From: Flavobacteriales bacterium
GTDB lineage: Bacteria > Bacteroidota > Bacteroidia > Flavobacteriales_F > PHOS-HE28
NCBI GenBank assembly: GCA_016704485.1
Contig: JADJAA010000001.1
Span: forward strand, 1 to 64,000
DNA length: 64,000 nucleotides
Reading direction: 5' to 3'
Shown here one piece after another: positions 9,962-19,962 of this stretch (positions are counted from its first letter, which is position 1; the number at the start of each line of letters is the position of its first letter). Below the pieces are notes generated by a model. The model was given only the letters and a program-made list of their open reading frames with translations, had not been told where the DNA came from and did not search any database. Made by a program: the position numbers and the translations under genes.

Positions 9962-9992
9962 GGCCGCTAGATGCGGCCCTTCTCCGTTTTTA
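9962..9992 (+). terminator. Intrinsic terminator of duplicated unit 2
   Basis: GGCCGC (9962-9967), loop TAGAT, GCGGCC (9973-9978), then a pyrimidine-rich tract with TTTTT at about 9987-9991. It matches the terminator of copy 1 in stem sequence. Confidence 0.75.
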
Positions 9993-10049
9993 TATACTCG
10001 TTCGGTCCTAGAGTGCTATCTTTCGCCTCGCAACAAAAGCGAACCAAGA

Positions 10050-10806
10050 ATGACCGAACTCTCCGCCGTGATCGTGGACGACGAACAACACTGTAGAGAT
10101 GCCCTTAGCGGTATCCTCGAACGGAAGCATAAGAACATCAAGTTATTGGGTATGGCCACCAATGTGCCGGATGGTGTTGCCTTACTCGGCAAGGTTAAAC
10201 CCAAGATCCTATTCCTGGATATTGAAATGGGCAATCAGACCGGGTTCGATCTGCTCCAAACGATAGGTCCTGACAGGCCACATGTGATCTTTACGACTGC
10301 CTGATGAGGGCTTTGCGGTTAAGGCCATTCGCTTCAGCGCCTTGGACTATCTTCTGAAACCTGTGATCCGGACGAGCTGGAGAGTGCTATCGCAAAAGTG
10401 CTTCAAGCAGAACGCACACCACAGACGCCTGGATCAATTCATGGCGTTAATGAAGAACTTAACGCAACCCAAGAGCGCGGAAAGACGAATTGCATTGCCG
10501 GTCGCGGAGGGTTTGGAAATGGTGGATGTGGACAACATTACCTACTGCGAAAGTGATAGCAATTACACTGTGGTCCATCAAACAGATAAAAAACGCTTGG
10601 TGATCAGCCGAACGCTGAAGGAGTTCGAGGACATCTTGGACCCTGAGCGTTTTATTCGCGTACACCATTCATACTTGATCAACGTAAAACACATCACCAA
10701 ATACATTCGCGGAGAAGGTGGCGAAGTGATCATGAGCGATGGTACGAACGTGGCTGTAAGCCGAAGGAAGAAGCAGGAGCTGATGGATAGTTTGGCTCGG
10801 TTGTAA
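10050..10806 (+). pseudogene. LytTR-family response regulator with three frame breaks
   Basis: The start at ATG 10050 gives a receiver domain: VIVDDEQHCRDAL, the phosphoacceptor Asp in ILFLDIE, then VIFTTA. The frame breaks at about 10302, where the next family block (FAVKAIRFSALDYLLKPV) continues one frame over. It breaks again at about 10363 (DPDELESAIAKVLQAE is readable only in the first frame) and returns at about 10423. The C-terminal LytTR DNA-binding domain is complete: RIALPVAEGLEMV, ITYCESDSNYTVV, FIRVHHSYLINV. As read, no full-length regulator would be made. No sensor kinase gene is adjacent. The perfect conservation of family motifs on both sides of each break favours very recent inactivation or sequence error. 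Confidence 0.8.
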
Positions 10807-10861
10807 GGATATTGGTCCAAAATGGGTCGTGGCACCGAACCAATACCGACCTTCGCGCCCC

Positions 10862-12754
10862 ATGAACGTGCTTTCTGTAGAACGCCTTGCCAAACGGTAC
10901 GGGCCACGCCAATTATTCGAGAATATTTCCTTCGGTCTGGAGCGTGGTCAGAAAACCGCGATCGTTGCTCGGAATGGTACCGGAAAAAGCACCCTGCTTA
11001 AATGCATTGCCGGACTGGAAAAGCCGGATAGTGGCATCATTACCTTCAACAAGGGCCTGACCACCGGTTATTTGGACCAGAGCGTGGAGATGAATTCCAC
11101 CCATTCCTTGTTGGATGAAATGTTGGACCAGAACGACCCTGTGACCAACGCCGTGAGAGCCTATGAACACGCTGTAGCCAAGGGTGCTGATGCAGATACT
11201 ATGCAAAAGGCCATTGAGCTCATGGAGGAGAATAAAGCATGGGATCATGAAGCCCGTGTAAATGTCCTGCTGCACCGCTTCGGACTGCGTGATATGGAGC
11301 AACCTGTCAATACATTAAGTGGTGGCCAGCAGAAGCGCCTTGCCATGGCAAAGGTCTTGATCCATGCCCCGGATGTCTTGATCCTCGACGAGCCGACCAA
11401 CCACCTAGATGTGGATATGATCGAGCAATTGGAGGATGAACTGAATGCACCCAACATGACCGTATTGTTGGTGACGCACGATCGCTATTTTCTGGACAAC
11501 GTGTGCGACGAGATCATTGAAATGGAGTTCGGTGATTTCACACGCTTCAAAGGCAACTACAGTTACTACGTGGAGAAGAAAGCGCTGCTGGATGATGTGC
11601 GGGATGCCACTCAGCACCATTTGCGCGGCCTCATGAAGAGCGAGCTGGAATGGGTCCGCAAAATGCCTAGAGCACGTGGCACGAAAAGCAAGAGCCGCTT
11701 GGATGCATTCGATAAGATCAAAGCGGATGCCACCAAAAAATTCGATCGCGAACAAGTGAAGATCGATGTGAAAACAGAGCGATTGGGCGGCAAGGTCATC
11801 GAAGCACGTAACCTCACCATGGGATTCGGGGATCGCAATGATCCTGAGACCTACAAACCGATCGTGGAGCACTTCAACTATTCCTTGAAGCGCGGTGACC
11901 GCATTGGTATTGTTGGACCTAATGGCATTGGTAAGAGTACGTTCATCGACCTGCTCACGAAACAACAGGAACCCGACATGGGTAAAGTGACCATCGGCGA
12001 CACGGTGGTTCTGGGCACATTCGGCCAGCAGGGATTAAAACTTACGGAGGACAAACGCATCATTGAAGTGGTGCGCGAGATCGCCGAACTTATTCCGTTG
12101 AACAAAGGCAAAACACTGACCGCAAGTGGTTTGTTGGAACGCTTCCTGTTCGATAAGGACAAACAATTCCAATACGTAAGCACGCTGAGCGGTGGTGAGA
12201 AGCGCCGACTGTATCTGTGTACAGTGCTTATGAAGAACCCGAACGTTCTGATCCTGGACGAACCTACGAATGATCTTGATATTCCTACGCTCAATGCGTT
12301 GGAGGATTTTCTCGTGGACCTGGATATTTGTTTGCTGATCGTTAGCCATGATCGTTTTTTCATGGACAAACTGTGTACGAAATTGCTTGTCTTCAAGGGT
12401 GCAGGCGAGATCAAGGAATGGATCGGATCCTTTACCGAATTACGCGAACGCGAAAAGGATGAACTGGCTTTGGCATCGATCAAAAAGACTGCTCCGCCAA
12501 TGATCGTCGTAGAGAAGAGCAAGGACCGCAAGCCAGAGAACAAACTCACTTTTGCCGAACGCTTGGAGTTGAAGAAGATCGATAAGGAAATGCCCAAGCT
12601 CGAGGTGAAAAAAACTGAGCTGCTTGGAAAAATGGTCGCCGATAGTGCGGATCATCATGCCATCATGGAACACTCGGTCGCATTGGAAAAGATCACTTCC
12701 GAGCTGGAACGCATAACCGACCGCTGGTTGGTATTGAGCGAGAAGGAAGAGTAA
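10862..12754 (+). CDS. uup: ABC-F family ATPase, Uup type
   Basis: A 630-residue soluble protein with two ABC ATPase domains and no membrane segments. The start at 10862 (MNVLSVERLAKRYG) is chosen over an upstream in-frame codon. First domain: Walker A ARNGTGKST, signature LSGGQQKRLA, Walker B VLILDEPTNHLD. Second domain: GPNGIGKST, LSGGEKRRLYL and VLILDEPTNDLD. The linker between them is charged and includes the track ARGTKSKSRLDAFDKIKA. The C-terminus is a Lys/Glu-rich coiled coil of about 70 residues, as in Uup. ABC-F proteins act on ribosomes or, for Uup, also on branched DNA. It stands alone; the preceding regulator ends 55 bases upstream. Confidence 0.9.
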   Translation: MNVLSVERLAKRYGPRQLFENISFGLERGQKTAIVARNGTGKSTLLKCIAGLEKPDSGIITFNKGLTTGYLDQSVEMNSTHSLLDEMLDQNDPVTNAVRAYEHAVAKGADADTMQKAIELMEENKAWDHEARVNVLLHRFGLRDMEQPVNTLSGGQQKRLAMAKVLIHAPDVLILDEPTNHLDVDMIEQLEDELNAPNMTVLLVTHDRYFLDNVCDEIIEMEFGDFTRFKGNYSYYVEKKALLDDVRDATQHHLRGLMKSELEWVRKMPRARGTKSKSRLDAFDKIKADATKKFDREQVKIDVKTERLGGKVIEARNLTMGFGDRNDPETYKPIVEHFNYSLKRGDRIGIVGPNGIGKSTFIDLLTKQQEPDMGKVTIGDTVVLGTFGQQGLKLTEDKRIIEVVREIAELIPLNKGKTLTASGLLERFLFDKDKQFQYVSTLSGGEKRRLYLCTVLMKNPNVLILDEPTNDLDIPTLNALEDFLVDLDICLLIVSHDRFFMDKLCTKLLVFKGAGEIKEWIGSFTELREREKDELALASIKKTAPPMIVVEKSKDRKPENKLTFAERLELKKIDKEMPKLEVKKTELLGKMVADSADHHAIMEHSVALEKITSELERITDRWLVLSEKEE

Positions 12755-12778
12755 TTCCAGTTCCCGCGAGGATCAGCA

Positions 12779-13786
12779 TCAGAATTTCGCACACGGAACG
12801 ATCCGACGCTTCGATGCTGACCGACGCTTATAACGGCTGGCGACCTCGTATCCTAGGGTCAGTTCATGCGCACCGCCACTTCCTCCTCCCAATTTGGAAA
12901 TGGTTAGATCATAACTATATCCTATGCGAAGATCATTCACGATGAACCCTACGAGTACAGCAACAGCATCGTTATTGCCATATCCTGGCGCATACGACTT
13001 GAACACCGGGATCCCGCGATACCATAGCCCAACGTAAAAAGGATTACGTTCGAAATAGGCACCTATGTCCAACTGATCGTACTTACCCTGCGATTTGAAA
13101 TTGAACGCGAAGACCACGCTTTGCGGATGTTCCATGATCACCGGAGTGTGCATCGTCATAAGATAACCGCCATGCAAACTGAATTTTCGCGGAACAACTG
13201 AGGTGTTCTCCAACAGTGACTGGTTCGGCTTATTGAGGTGATGGATCGAGAAGCCTAGCCATAATTTCGGTGTAAAGAACAAGGCACCTGCCCCGGCATC
13301 CATGTACCCGATGCTGGTACGCGGCCGTTCCGTATTGATACCTGTTTCACCTCCACGCGCAAGCTGGTCCCCAAAGACCAGATCCGAATAATCGACGGAA
13401 TGGTTCACCCAGCCAAGTTGAAGTGCCGGACGAATGAAAACCTTTCGTTTCAATTCGATCTCATAGGCGAACTGACCTGCAACGCACGAGTAACGAAGTC
13501 CTCCAGATCCAGCTTTGTCGTGGGTCACCAACAATCCCACACCGCTATGGATCTCTTTCAAGTAATGATCCATCGCAAAATTTGCGGTTACGAAAGCTCC
13601 GGGAATTGCTGGCCATTGATCACGAACAGCCAACCCGAATCGGGTCTGTAGTCCAGTGCCTGCGAAGCCCGGCCCCATATAGGTCGGCGAAGCATAGAAC
13701 TGCGTGAACTGTGCATCCTGTGCAACTACTTGGAATGTTGCTATCGCGATGAACGATGCAAACAATACATTGCGGTACGTGTACAT
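12779..13786 (-). CDS. PorP/SprF family outer-membrane protein of type IX secretion
   Basis: A 335-residue beta-barrel-type protein with a signal peptide ending VVAQ and the family opening DAQFTQFYASPTYMGPGFAG, followed by RDQWPAIPGAF and IGLLVTHDKAG-like strands. ATG 13786 is preferred over a start 34 codons upstream because it places the signal peptide at the N-terminus. PorP/SprF proteins sit in the outer membrane and help secrete or anchor T9SS substrates that carry type B sorting domains, as SprF does for SprB. Here it is the last gene of an operon whose first gene encodes just such a substrate, a strong contextual link. Confidence 0.9.
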   Translation of the reverse strand: MYTYRNVLFASFIAIATFQVVAQDAQFTQFYASPTYMGPGFAGTGLQTRFGLAVRDQWPAIPGAFVTANFAMDHYLKEIHSGVGLLVTHDKAGSGGLRYSCVAGQFAYEIELKRKVFIRPALQLGWVNHSVDYSDLVFGDQLARGGETGINTERPRTSIGYMDAGAGALFFTPKLWLGFSIHHLNKPNQSLLENTSVVPRKFSLHGGYLMTMHTPVIMEHPQSVVFAFNFKSQGKYDQLDIGAYFERNPFYVGLWYRGIPVFKSYAPGYGNNDAVAVLVGFIVNDLRIGYSYDLTISKLGGGSGGAHELTLGYEVASRYKRRSASKRRIVPCAKF

Positions 13787-13853
13787 GAGCAACTTCAAAA
13801 AGTCCGCTTGTGGGCGGACTCTTTGAAGTGTACTTCCATATGCCGGTACGCTG

Positions 13854-15443
13854 TTAGTCATTCTTACTAATACCAGCGCTTGCACCACCTGGCATCATAA
13901 GTATGTCAAATGGCATTTCGCGTGTATCGCTGATCACGGCTTTCGCATGTATCTCACTGGCGTAGGTAGCATAACCACTGGCTTCTACTGCTATCTTGTA
14001 CCGATGACCAGGTTCCAATACCATCAGGTACCTACCGGTCGTCTGGTTACTATTGTATACACCCAGTATCTCTTCTCCTGTCATATCGGTCAAAATGATC
14101 CGTGCCCTCAACGGATCGTCACTTGCATCGGCTACAACACCGCGAACAACCACGTAGTTCAGCTGTGACCCTGGGAACACCACTTGATAGATGTCCTGCA
14201 TACCCATACCACCAGGACGCTCGGAAGAGAAATACCCCGTGTATCCATCTTCACTCAAACAGAAATAAATATCGTCGTTCACTGTATTCAGTGGGTAACC
14301 CATGTTCTCCGCAGTACCCCATCCGTTCATATCAGGATCCAACAATACCGACTTGAAAATGTCATAACCTCCCATGGTGTTATGCCCATTGCTGCTAAAG
14401 AACAACGTGGTTCCATCGCTATGAATGAAAGGTGCGTCCTCATCATATTCCGTATTGATCGTAGGACCTAGGTTCAACGGCATGCTCCATTCGTTGTTCG
14501 GTAATCGCCGGATGCGGTAGATATCACGCCCACCATGGCCACCTTCGCGATCACTGGTAAAATAGATCTCATCACCGCCAGGTGCAATGCTCGCGCTTGG
14601 CTCATGTGCAGTGGAGTTGATCTTATCGGTCATCAACTCGGGTAACTGCCATTCGCGACTATGCATGCGTGCTTCATAAAGATCACCGCTGACCAGATTC
14701 TTCTGCGTGCGGTAGATGATCATCGAGCTACCGTCCGGACTCAGACCCACGGTTGCATCATGGACCATTGAATTCAGGCTCGGTCCAGCATTGACCGCGT
14801 TGGTCCAGATCTCATCGATCCGTTTTGCTGAATAGATATCCTCGAACCACTGACCACTTGGGTCTTTGAGTCCACCGGTCGTACCTGAGCGACGTGAAGT
14901 GAAAAACATCGTGTTGCCATCTGCCGTTACAAGAGGACAATAATCATGAGCTTCGGAATTGACCATTGAACCCATATTGCGGATCTCCAGCTCTAACGGT
15001 TGTCTTACCATTTCCTTGGCTTTTGTGACCATCGCTAGTTGACGTTCGACCTCGACATCATTCCGCTCCCGCATTTTCAAGCTTTTGTAACTGGTGAAAA
15101 GATCAAGTGCTTGATCGAATCGTTGCTGACGATGGCGCGCCATACCCAATTCGTAAATAGCTTCAATATGTCCATGACGTGCCGCATGCTCGAACATTGC
15201 CGCCGCCTTGTCTTTCTGTCCCGGCATATGTATCATGCACATCCCCATTTCATAATAGACGGGGGAGAATGTGGTATCGACCGGCAACAATCGCTTGTAA
15301 AGCTTGGCGGCTTCCTCCAGATCATCATGATCCAAAGCATCTTTGGCCTGATCCAACATTTCGTTATGGATCCGCTTGTAATTGTTCTGCGCCGACAAAG
15401 CGGTTGCTACACAGATCGTGATCGTGGTGAGTAAAATCTTCAT
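13854..15443 (-). CDS. TPR and PD40-propeller protein of a T9SS operon (PorE-like, without OmpA domain)
   Basis: A 529-residue exported protein (signal peptide to ALSAQ). Residues about 20-125 form TPR-like helices (LEEAAKLYKRLLP, IEAIYELGMARHRQQRFDQAL). Residues about 150-425 hold PD40/WD40-like propeller blades with repeated motifs (GNTMFFTSRR, GDEIYFTSDREGG, GTTLFFSSNGH, GYTGYFSSERPGG). Residues about 430-505 form a carboxypeptidase-regulatory-like domain. PorE-family proteins usually end in a peptidoglycan-binding OmpA domain; this one stops short of that. ATG 15443 lies four bases after the stop of the PKD gene, so the two are translationally close. A periplasmic role in T9SS or surface protein handling is inferred from its operon. 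Confidence 0.8.
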   Translation of the reverse strand: MKILLTTITICVATALSAQNNYKRIHNEMLDQAKDALDHDDLEEAAKLYKRLLPVDTTFSPVYYEMGMCMIHMPGQKDKAAAMFEHAARHGHIEAIYELGMARHRQQRFDQALDLFTSYKSLKMRERNDVEVERQLAMVTKAKEMVRQPLELEIRNMGSMVNSEAHDYCPLVTADGNTMFFTSRRSGTTGGLKDPSGQWFEDIYSAKRIDEIWTNAVNAGPSLNSMVHDATVGLSPDGSSMIIYRTQKNLVSGDLYEARMHSREWQLPELMTDKINSTAHEPSASIAPGGDEIYFTSDREGGHGGRDIYRIRRLPNNEWSMPLNLGPTINTEYDEDAPFIHSDGTTLFFSSNGHNTMGGYDIFKSVLLDPDMNGWGTAENMGYPLNTVNDDIYFCLSEDGYTGYFSSERPGGMGMQDIYQVVFPGSQLNYVVVRGVVADASDDPLRARIILTDMTGEEILGVYNSNQTTGRYLMVLEPGHRYKIAVEASGYATYASEIHAKAVISDTREMPFDILMMPGGASAGISKND

Positions 15444-15447
15444 GATT

Positions 15448-18400
15448 TCAACGGAGTAATGTGAGGTCACCTTTTTGAACGGTCTCGCGACCGTCACTGA
15501 ATTTGGCAAATGCTTTCCAGACGTAGACATCCTGTTTCGCAGGTTCTCCACGGTAATAACCATCCCAACCGATCATGATGTCGGTGGTAGCGAATATCAA
15601 CTCGCCCCATCGGTCATAGATCTTCAGGTCAAACTGTTCCACTCCGCTATGCAACGGAAAGAAAAAGTGGTTCTCGAAACTGCGTGGATCATATTCACCA
15701 TTCGTAGGTCCATCCAGCGCAGGTGTGAACGCATTCGGGAATTGTAGATCACCAGCAGCTTCGCCGGTAACAGCACCGATCACCGTGAAGGTATCGGGAC
15801 AATTCCACTGATTATTTGCGATCATTACCACGTCATACGTACCTGGGTCCAAATAGTTGTGCTCGGGGTTCATATCCGTGGATATAACGCCATCGCCGAA
15901 CTGCCATGAATAATCAGTTGCGTTACTGGAAAGATTGTAGAAATACACGGTCTCCGACGGTACTACTACCTCTTCAGGTTGTGATACGAAAAATGCAGTA
16001 GCTTTAGGATGTACTATCACCGAATCGACCTTTGTTGCTAAGCTTGTCATTCCCCCTTGTCCGTATGCGGTCAATGTCACCGTGTACGTTCCAGGAACGT
16101 TGAATGTATAGATGGGATCATCCGCAGAACTGGTGCTTCCATCACCAAATTGCCACAGATAGGTCAACCCTTGCCAAGATGTATTCGTGAAATCCACCGT
16201 CAACGGAACACAACCTTCTCCTGAACCGATGAAATTAGCTGTTGGTAATGGAGGTAGGATCACGACCTCCTGTATTGCGGTGTCGGAGCAGATCGCGCTA
16301 CTTACGATAAGTGAAACTTGATATGTACCCCACGTGCTATATGTGTGCGCCGTGATCGTTTGCGTATTAAAGGTCGTTCCATCGTCTAGGTTCCATAAGT
16401 ATGTCCAGGCACCCGCAGCACTGTTGTTCGCAAAATTCACGGTTGCATTCGGAAATTGCTGTGTGAACGGGGTTGCTTGCAAAGCTGCATTCGGTACAGG
16501 ATGTACCTGAATTGTAACTGACGATGTCGCTGTACAACCATATGCTGAAGTGGTTGTTAGCGTGATGACCCGGGTCTGGATGGAGTTCGTTGAATTCACA
16601 TAGGTGTGTATAGGGTTCTGCTCAGCGAGTATTACGCCATCGCCCATGGTCCATAGATAGTTTACCGCACCTACACTGGAATTGATGATATTGGAAATGA
16701 ATGGCGAACAAACAACCGTATCTATACTAAAGACCGCTGTTATTGGCGGGAAGACTTCGATCTGACTTGTTGCGGTATCCGAACAACCGTGGATGGTAGA
16801 AGCGATCAGAACAGGATCATATAAAACAGGATCCGAAGAGGTATTGCTGTAAGTATGGGAAACATTACCTGGTCCACCGTTCACTGTTTGGCCATCTCCA
16901 AGATCCCATGCAAGGTTCGTTGCACCAATGCTCAGATCCTCCAGATCGACCAATAATGGCTGACAACCGGCCTGTGAGCTTGGAACGAATTGCGCTATTG
17001 GCTGCGGATGAACGAACATCTGTGCATAGGCTGTGTCCGTGCAACCAAATGAATTCGTCGCGATCAATGAAGCATTGAACACAACATCGTTCAAGCCTTG
17101 ATTAGCATAGATATGGGAGGGCGAGCTTAACGTATCGGTCTGTCCATCACCAAAGTCCCATGTGTAAGCGCTGGCACCCGAACTCACGTTGGCAAATGCA
17201 GCATTCAATGGGGCACACCCTGAAGTATCGGTTACAAATCCAGATGTAACCAAAGGATAAACTTGGATCGTTTCTGATACGGTACTGGTGCAACCATGAT
17301 CTGTGGAAACGGTTAACGAGACATTGAAATTCGTTGCCCAAGGACCGGAATAGTTGGTCCATGAATGTGCATGAACAGCATCTGTCGTATCAGAGGACAT
17401 ACCATCACCATATGTCCAATGGAATTCATTTGCTCCGGTGCTTTGGTTGGTCATTTGGGCAGTGAATGGATGACAGCCAGCCACGGTATCCAACGAGAAT
17501 TGTGCTGTAGGATCAGGATATACCGTGACGATGGAAGATGTCGTATCCATACAACCGAATGCATTTGCTCCGATCAACGTTACCGGTAACTGAAGATCAT
17601 TGGTACTATTATTCACATAGATATGTGTTGGCGATGGCCCTGTTCCCGTTGTACCATCACCATAATCCCATTCATAGCTGACCGCACCGACCACTGAAGG
17701 GAACGTTACAGACAAAGGGCTACAACCGCTATCCGGCAATGCTGTGAAATTGAATTCGGGTGTAGGATATACCAAGATCTGTTGACTAACGGTATCTGCA
17801 CAGCCCGAGCTTGAATTTGCGATCAACGTGATCGTGTGTATGTCCAAGAAATAAGATATATTCACATATTGATGTGATGGAGAAACCAAAGTCGAAGTCG
17901 TACCATCGCCGAAATTCCATTCATACGAATTCGCTGCGGTACTTTGATTCGTGAAATCCACATCGAATGGCGCGCAACCCGGCATTGCATTATGCGAGAA
18001 TTGAGCATGAACCGGCGGACTTACCGTGATCAATGTCGTTGTAGTATCCGAACAACCTGTTCCTGTACCAACGATCAATTGAACGGTATATATGCTATCC
18101 TGTGTTCCTGTGTTGATGTACGTATGACTTGCAGACCAGCTGGTGCTGGTGCCACCGTCACCGAAGGTCCAGTCTGCTGTAGTACCACCGATACTGTTGT
18201 TCGTTAGATCAACCAACATAGGAGAACAGCCGATCTGTGCACTGGGTGTCACATCAGCAATTGGTTTGGCCTCCACAGTAACGCTAAGAGCACCACTACT
18301 TGCACAATACGGAGTGGTTACGTCAAGCGTCACTGAATAGGTGCCTGATCCTGTGTAAAGATGATAAGGGGACTCATCGGAACTTGTGGTTCCATCGCCC

Positions 18401-19962
18401 AGATCCCAACTCCAGGTCGTTATTTCATTCCCCACCTCGAATGTTGAAAGGTCAATAAAACTTGCAGTCTCCCCTTCGCATACATTCTGTGCTCCGATCT
18501 GCACCACGGGCGGTTCGAATACATTCACGATCCGTGTTGTAACATCAGAGCATTGCAGCGCATTCGTAGCTGTTAATGAGATCGTATACTCACCGGGTGT
18601 ATTATAGGTGTGCGGCGCTGGGGTCAACAACGAGCTCGTTGAACCATCACCAAAATCCCACAAATACTGTAATGCACCGGCAGTGGTATTGGTGCAGTTA
18701 ACGGTCAGGGTATTGCAAGCAGCGCTAATGTCCAAGGTGAATGCTGCCGTTGGGCTAGGTAGTACCACAATATCCACATACGCGGTATCTGCACAGCCGG
18801 CGGCACTTTGCACGCTGGCCGTATATCCTACTGTATACGTACCTACAGTATTGAACGTATGGCTTTGATCGCCTGCTGCTGTCCAATTGAATCCCGCACC
18901 ATTGTCGAAGTCCCACTCAAAGTAATTCGCACCACCGTTCGTGGTCTGGTTGAATGTAACGGTCTCACCGGCGCATACTGTATCAGGTGAAACAGAAAGT
19001 GTTACTGAAGGTGGTGGAATAATATTGATCGTTATGCGAGCCGTGTCAATACCACAGACATTGCTGTCCAACATCACCACATCATATGAACCTATTGCAG
19101 GATACGCAATGGTGTGCGGGAATGAAACCGGCCAAGGCGTCCAGTTCAGGATAGAGTCCTGTCCCGTTCCCCAATAATCACCGAAATTCCAATACTCATA
19201 CCGCTGATAGATATTACCCTGATTGATGCAATTACGCAACGAGTTATTCAAGAAAGTAACTTCATTATCCGGCCAACAGAGCAGCGTAGCGGATGGGGTG
19301 ATCACCGCCGTGTCGAGATCCCAGATCCGGATCGGATTGAACGTTGCAACGCTCACACCACCCTGCAACGTGTTGCATTCATTCGCTGCTGTCAATCGAA
19401 CTGTGGTCTCACAACTGACCGTACCTGGCATGTACATGTGTGAGATGGTCTGACCAAAATTCGTGTGATCCATGGTCTGTATTGGACTTCCATCTCCAAA
19501 GTCCCATTCGAATACAGTGTTGGGCGATACGTTCGTGCTGCTATTCGTGAATTGTACGGCCTGCGGGGCGCACACTTGCGTAAGGCCACCAACAGGGATC
19601 TGAATGGACGCACTGGAGCTTTCCTCCATGATCAACGTACCGATGACCTGGCAGCCGGTGGCCAACTCAGTGAACGTGATAGTGTACTCAGCTACCGATA
19701 CAGGATACAGATGCGTTACTGTCTGGGGCGGCGCAAGTGATGCCCCGATCTGTAACGGGCCGCCAGCACCCCAATCAATACTGTAATCGGCAACTGCATT
19801 CGGCGTAGCCAGTACCAACGTATAATTCGCACCGGAACAACTGTACCAGGTGGGAGTACCTGAAGGCACACCATCATAGTCATAAAGCTGCGGACATTGG
19901 CCAATTACGGACAATGACAACACGGTTGAGGTAAGGAATATGACGTTCCGGATTTTAAGCAC
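15448..19962 (-). CDS. Giant PKD-repeat surface protein with type B T9SS sorting domain
   Basis: A 1504-residue protein starting at a GTG codon, with a signal peptide (VLSLSVIGQ). I count about 16 PKD-like repeats, each with a variant of W-x-F-G-D-G followed by P-x-H-x-Y (for example YEWNFGDGTTSTLVSPSHQY). The C-terminal 90 residues match the gliding motility-associated type B sorting domain (FPNAFTP... FDLKIYDRWGELIF... GDLTLLR). It is expected to be exported by T9SS and displayed as a long extended adhesin-like fibre. It heads the operon with the PorE-like and PorP/SprF genes. Exact repeat number would need domain-model scoring, because the first four units are degenerate. Confidence 0.9.
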   Translation of the reverse strand: MLKIRNVIFLTSTVLSLSVIGQCPQLYDYDGVPSGTPTWYSCSGANYTLVLATPNAVADYSIDWGAGGPLQIGASLAPPQTVTHLYPVSVAEYTITFTELATGCQVIGTLIMEESSSASIQIPVGGLTQVCAPQAVQFTNSSTNVSPNTVFEWDFGDGSPIQTMDHTNFGQTISHMYMPGTVSCETTVRLTAANECNTLQGGVSVATFNPIRIWDLDTAVITPSATLLCWPDNEVTFLNNSLRNCINQGNIYQRYEYWNFGDYWGTGQDSILNWTPWPVSFPHTIAYPAIGSYDVVMLDSNVCGIDTARITINIIPPPSVTLSVSPDTVCAGETVTFNQTTNGGANYFEWDFDNGAGFNWTAAGDQSHTFNTVGTYTVGYTASVQSAAGCADTAYVDIVVLPSPTAAFTLDISAACNTLTVNCTNTTAGALQYLWDFGDGSTSSLLTPAPHTYNTPGEYTISLTATNALQCSDVTTRIVNVFEPPVVQIGAQNVCEGETASFIDLSTFEVGNEITTWSWDLGDGTTSSDESPYHLYTGSGTYSVTLDVTTPYCASSGALSVTVEAKPIADVTPSAQIGCSPMLVDLTNNSIGGTTADWTFGDGGTSTSWSASHTYINTGTQDSIYTVQLIVGTGTGCSDTTTTLITVSPPVHAQFSHNAMPGCAPFDVDFTNQSTAANSYEWNFGDGTTSTLVSPSHQYVNISYFLDIHTITLIANSSSGCADTVSQQILVYPTPEFNFTALPDSGCSPLSVTFPSVVGAVSYEWDYGDGTTGTGPSPTHIYVNNSTNDLQLPVTLIGANAFGCMDTTSSIVTVYPDPTAQFSLDTVAGCHPFTAQMTNQSTGANEFHWTYGDGMSSDTTDAVHAHSWTNYSGPWATNFNVSLTVSTDHGCTSTVSETIQVYPLVTSGFVTDTSGCAPLNAAFANVSSGASAYTWDFGDGQTDTLSSPSHIYANQGLNDVVFNASLIATNSFGCTDTAYAQMFVHPQPIAQFVPSSQAGCQPLLVDLEDLSIGATNLAWDLGDGQTVNGGPGNVSHTYSNTSSDPVLYDPVLIASTIHGCSDTATSQIEVFPPITAVFSIDTVVCSPFISNIINSSVGAVNYLWTMGDGVILAEQNPIHTYVNSTNSIQTRVITLTTTSAYGCTATSSVTIQVHPVPNAALQATPFTQQFPNATVNFANNSAAGAWTYLWNLDDGTTFNTQTITAHTYSTWGTYQVSLIVSSAICSDTAIQEVVILPPLPTANFIGSGEGCVPLTVDFTNTSWQGLTYLWQFGDGSTSSADDPIYTFNVPGTYTVTLTAYGQGGMTSLATKVDSVIVHPKATAFFVSQPEEVVVPSETVYFYNLSSNATDYSWQFGDGVISTDMNPEHNYLDPGTYDVVMIANNQWNCPDTFTVIGAVTGEAAGDLQFPNAFTPALDGPTNGEYDPRSFENHFFFPLHSGVEQFDLKIYDRWGELIFATTDIMIGWDGYYRGEPAKQDVYVWKAFAKFSDGRETVQKGDLTLLR

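Larger units (their letters stand above)
9312..9992 (+). repeat. Tandem duplicated unit, copy 2
   Basis: Second copy of the unit at 8573-9248, again with leader, coding region and GGCCGC-stem terminator in the same order and spacing. Differences are mostly single substitutions with a few small indels in the leader, so the duplication is not very recent. Confidence 0.85.

Noticed and set aside
8573..9992. Insertion sequence or integron-like cassette
   Set aside because: The duplicated unit has no transposase, no terminal inverted repeats and no attC-like site; it is a plain tandem duplication.
11878..12597. Long minus-strand frame (239 codons) opposite the ABC-F gene
   Set aside because: It is antisense to the well-supported second ATPase domain and is rich in Ser/Arg, as such shadows often are.
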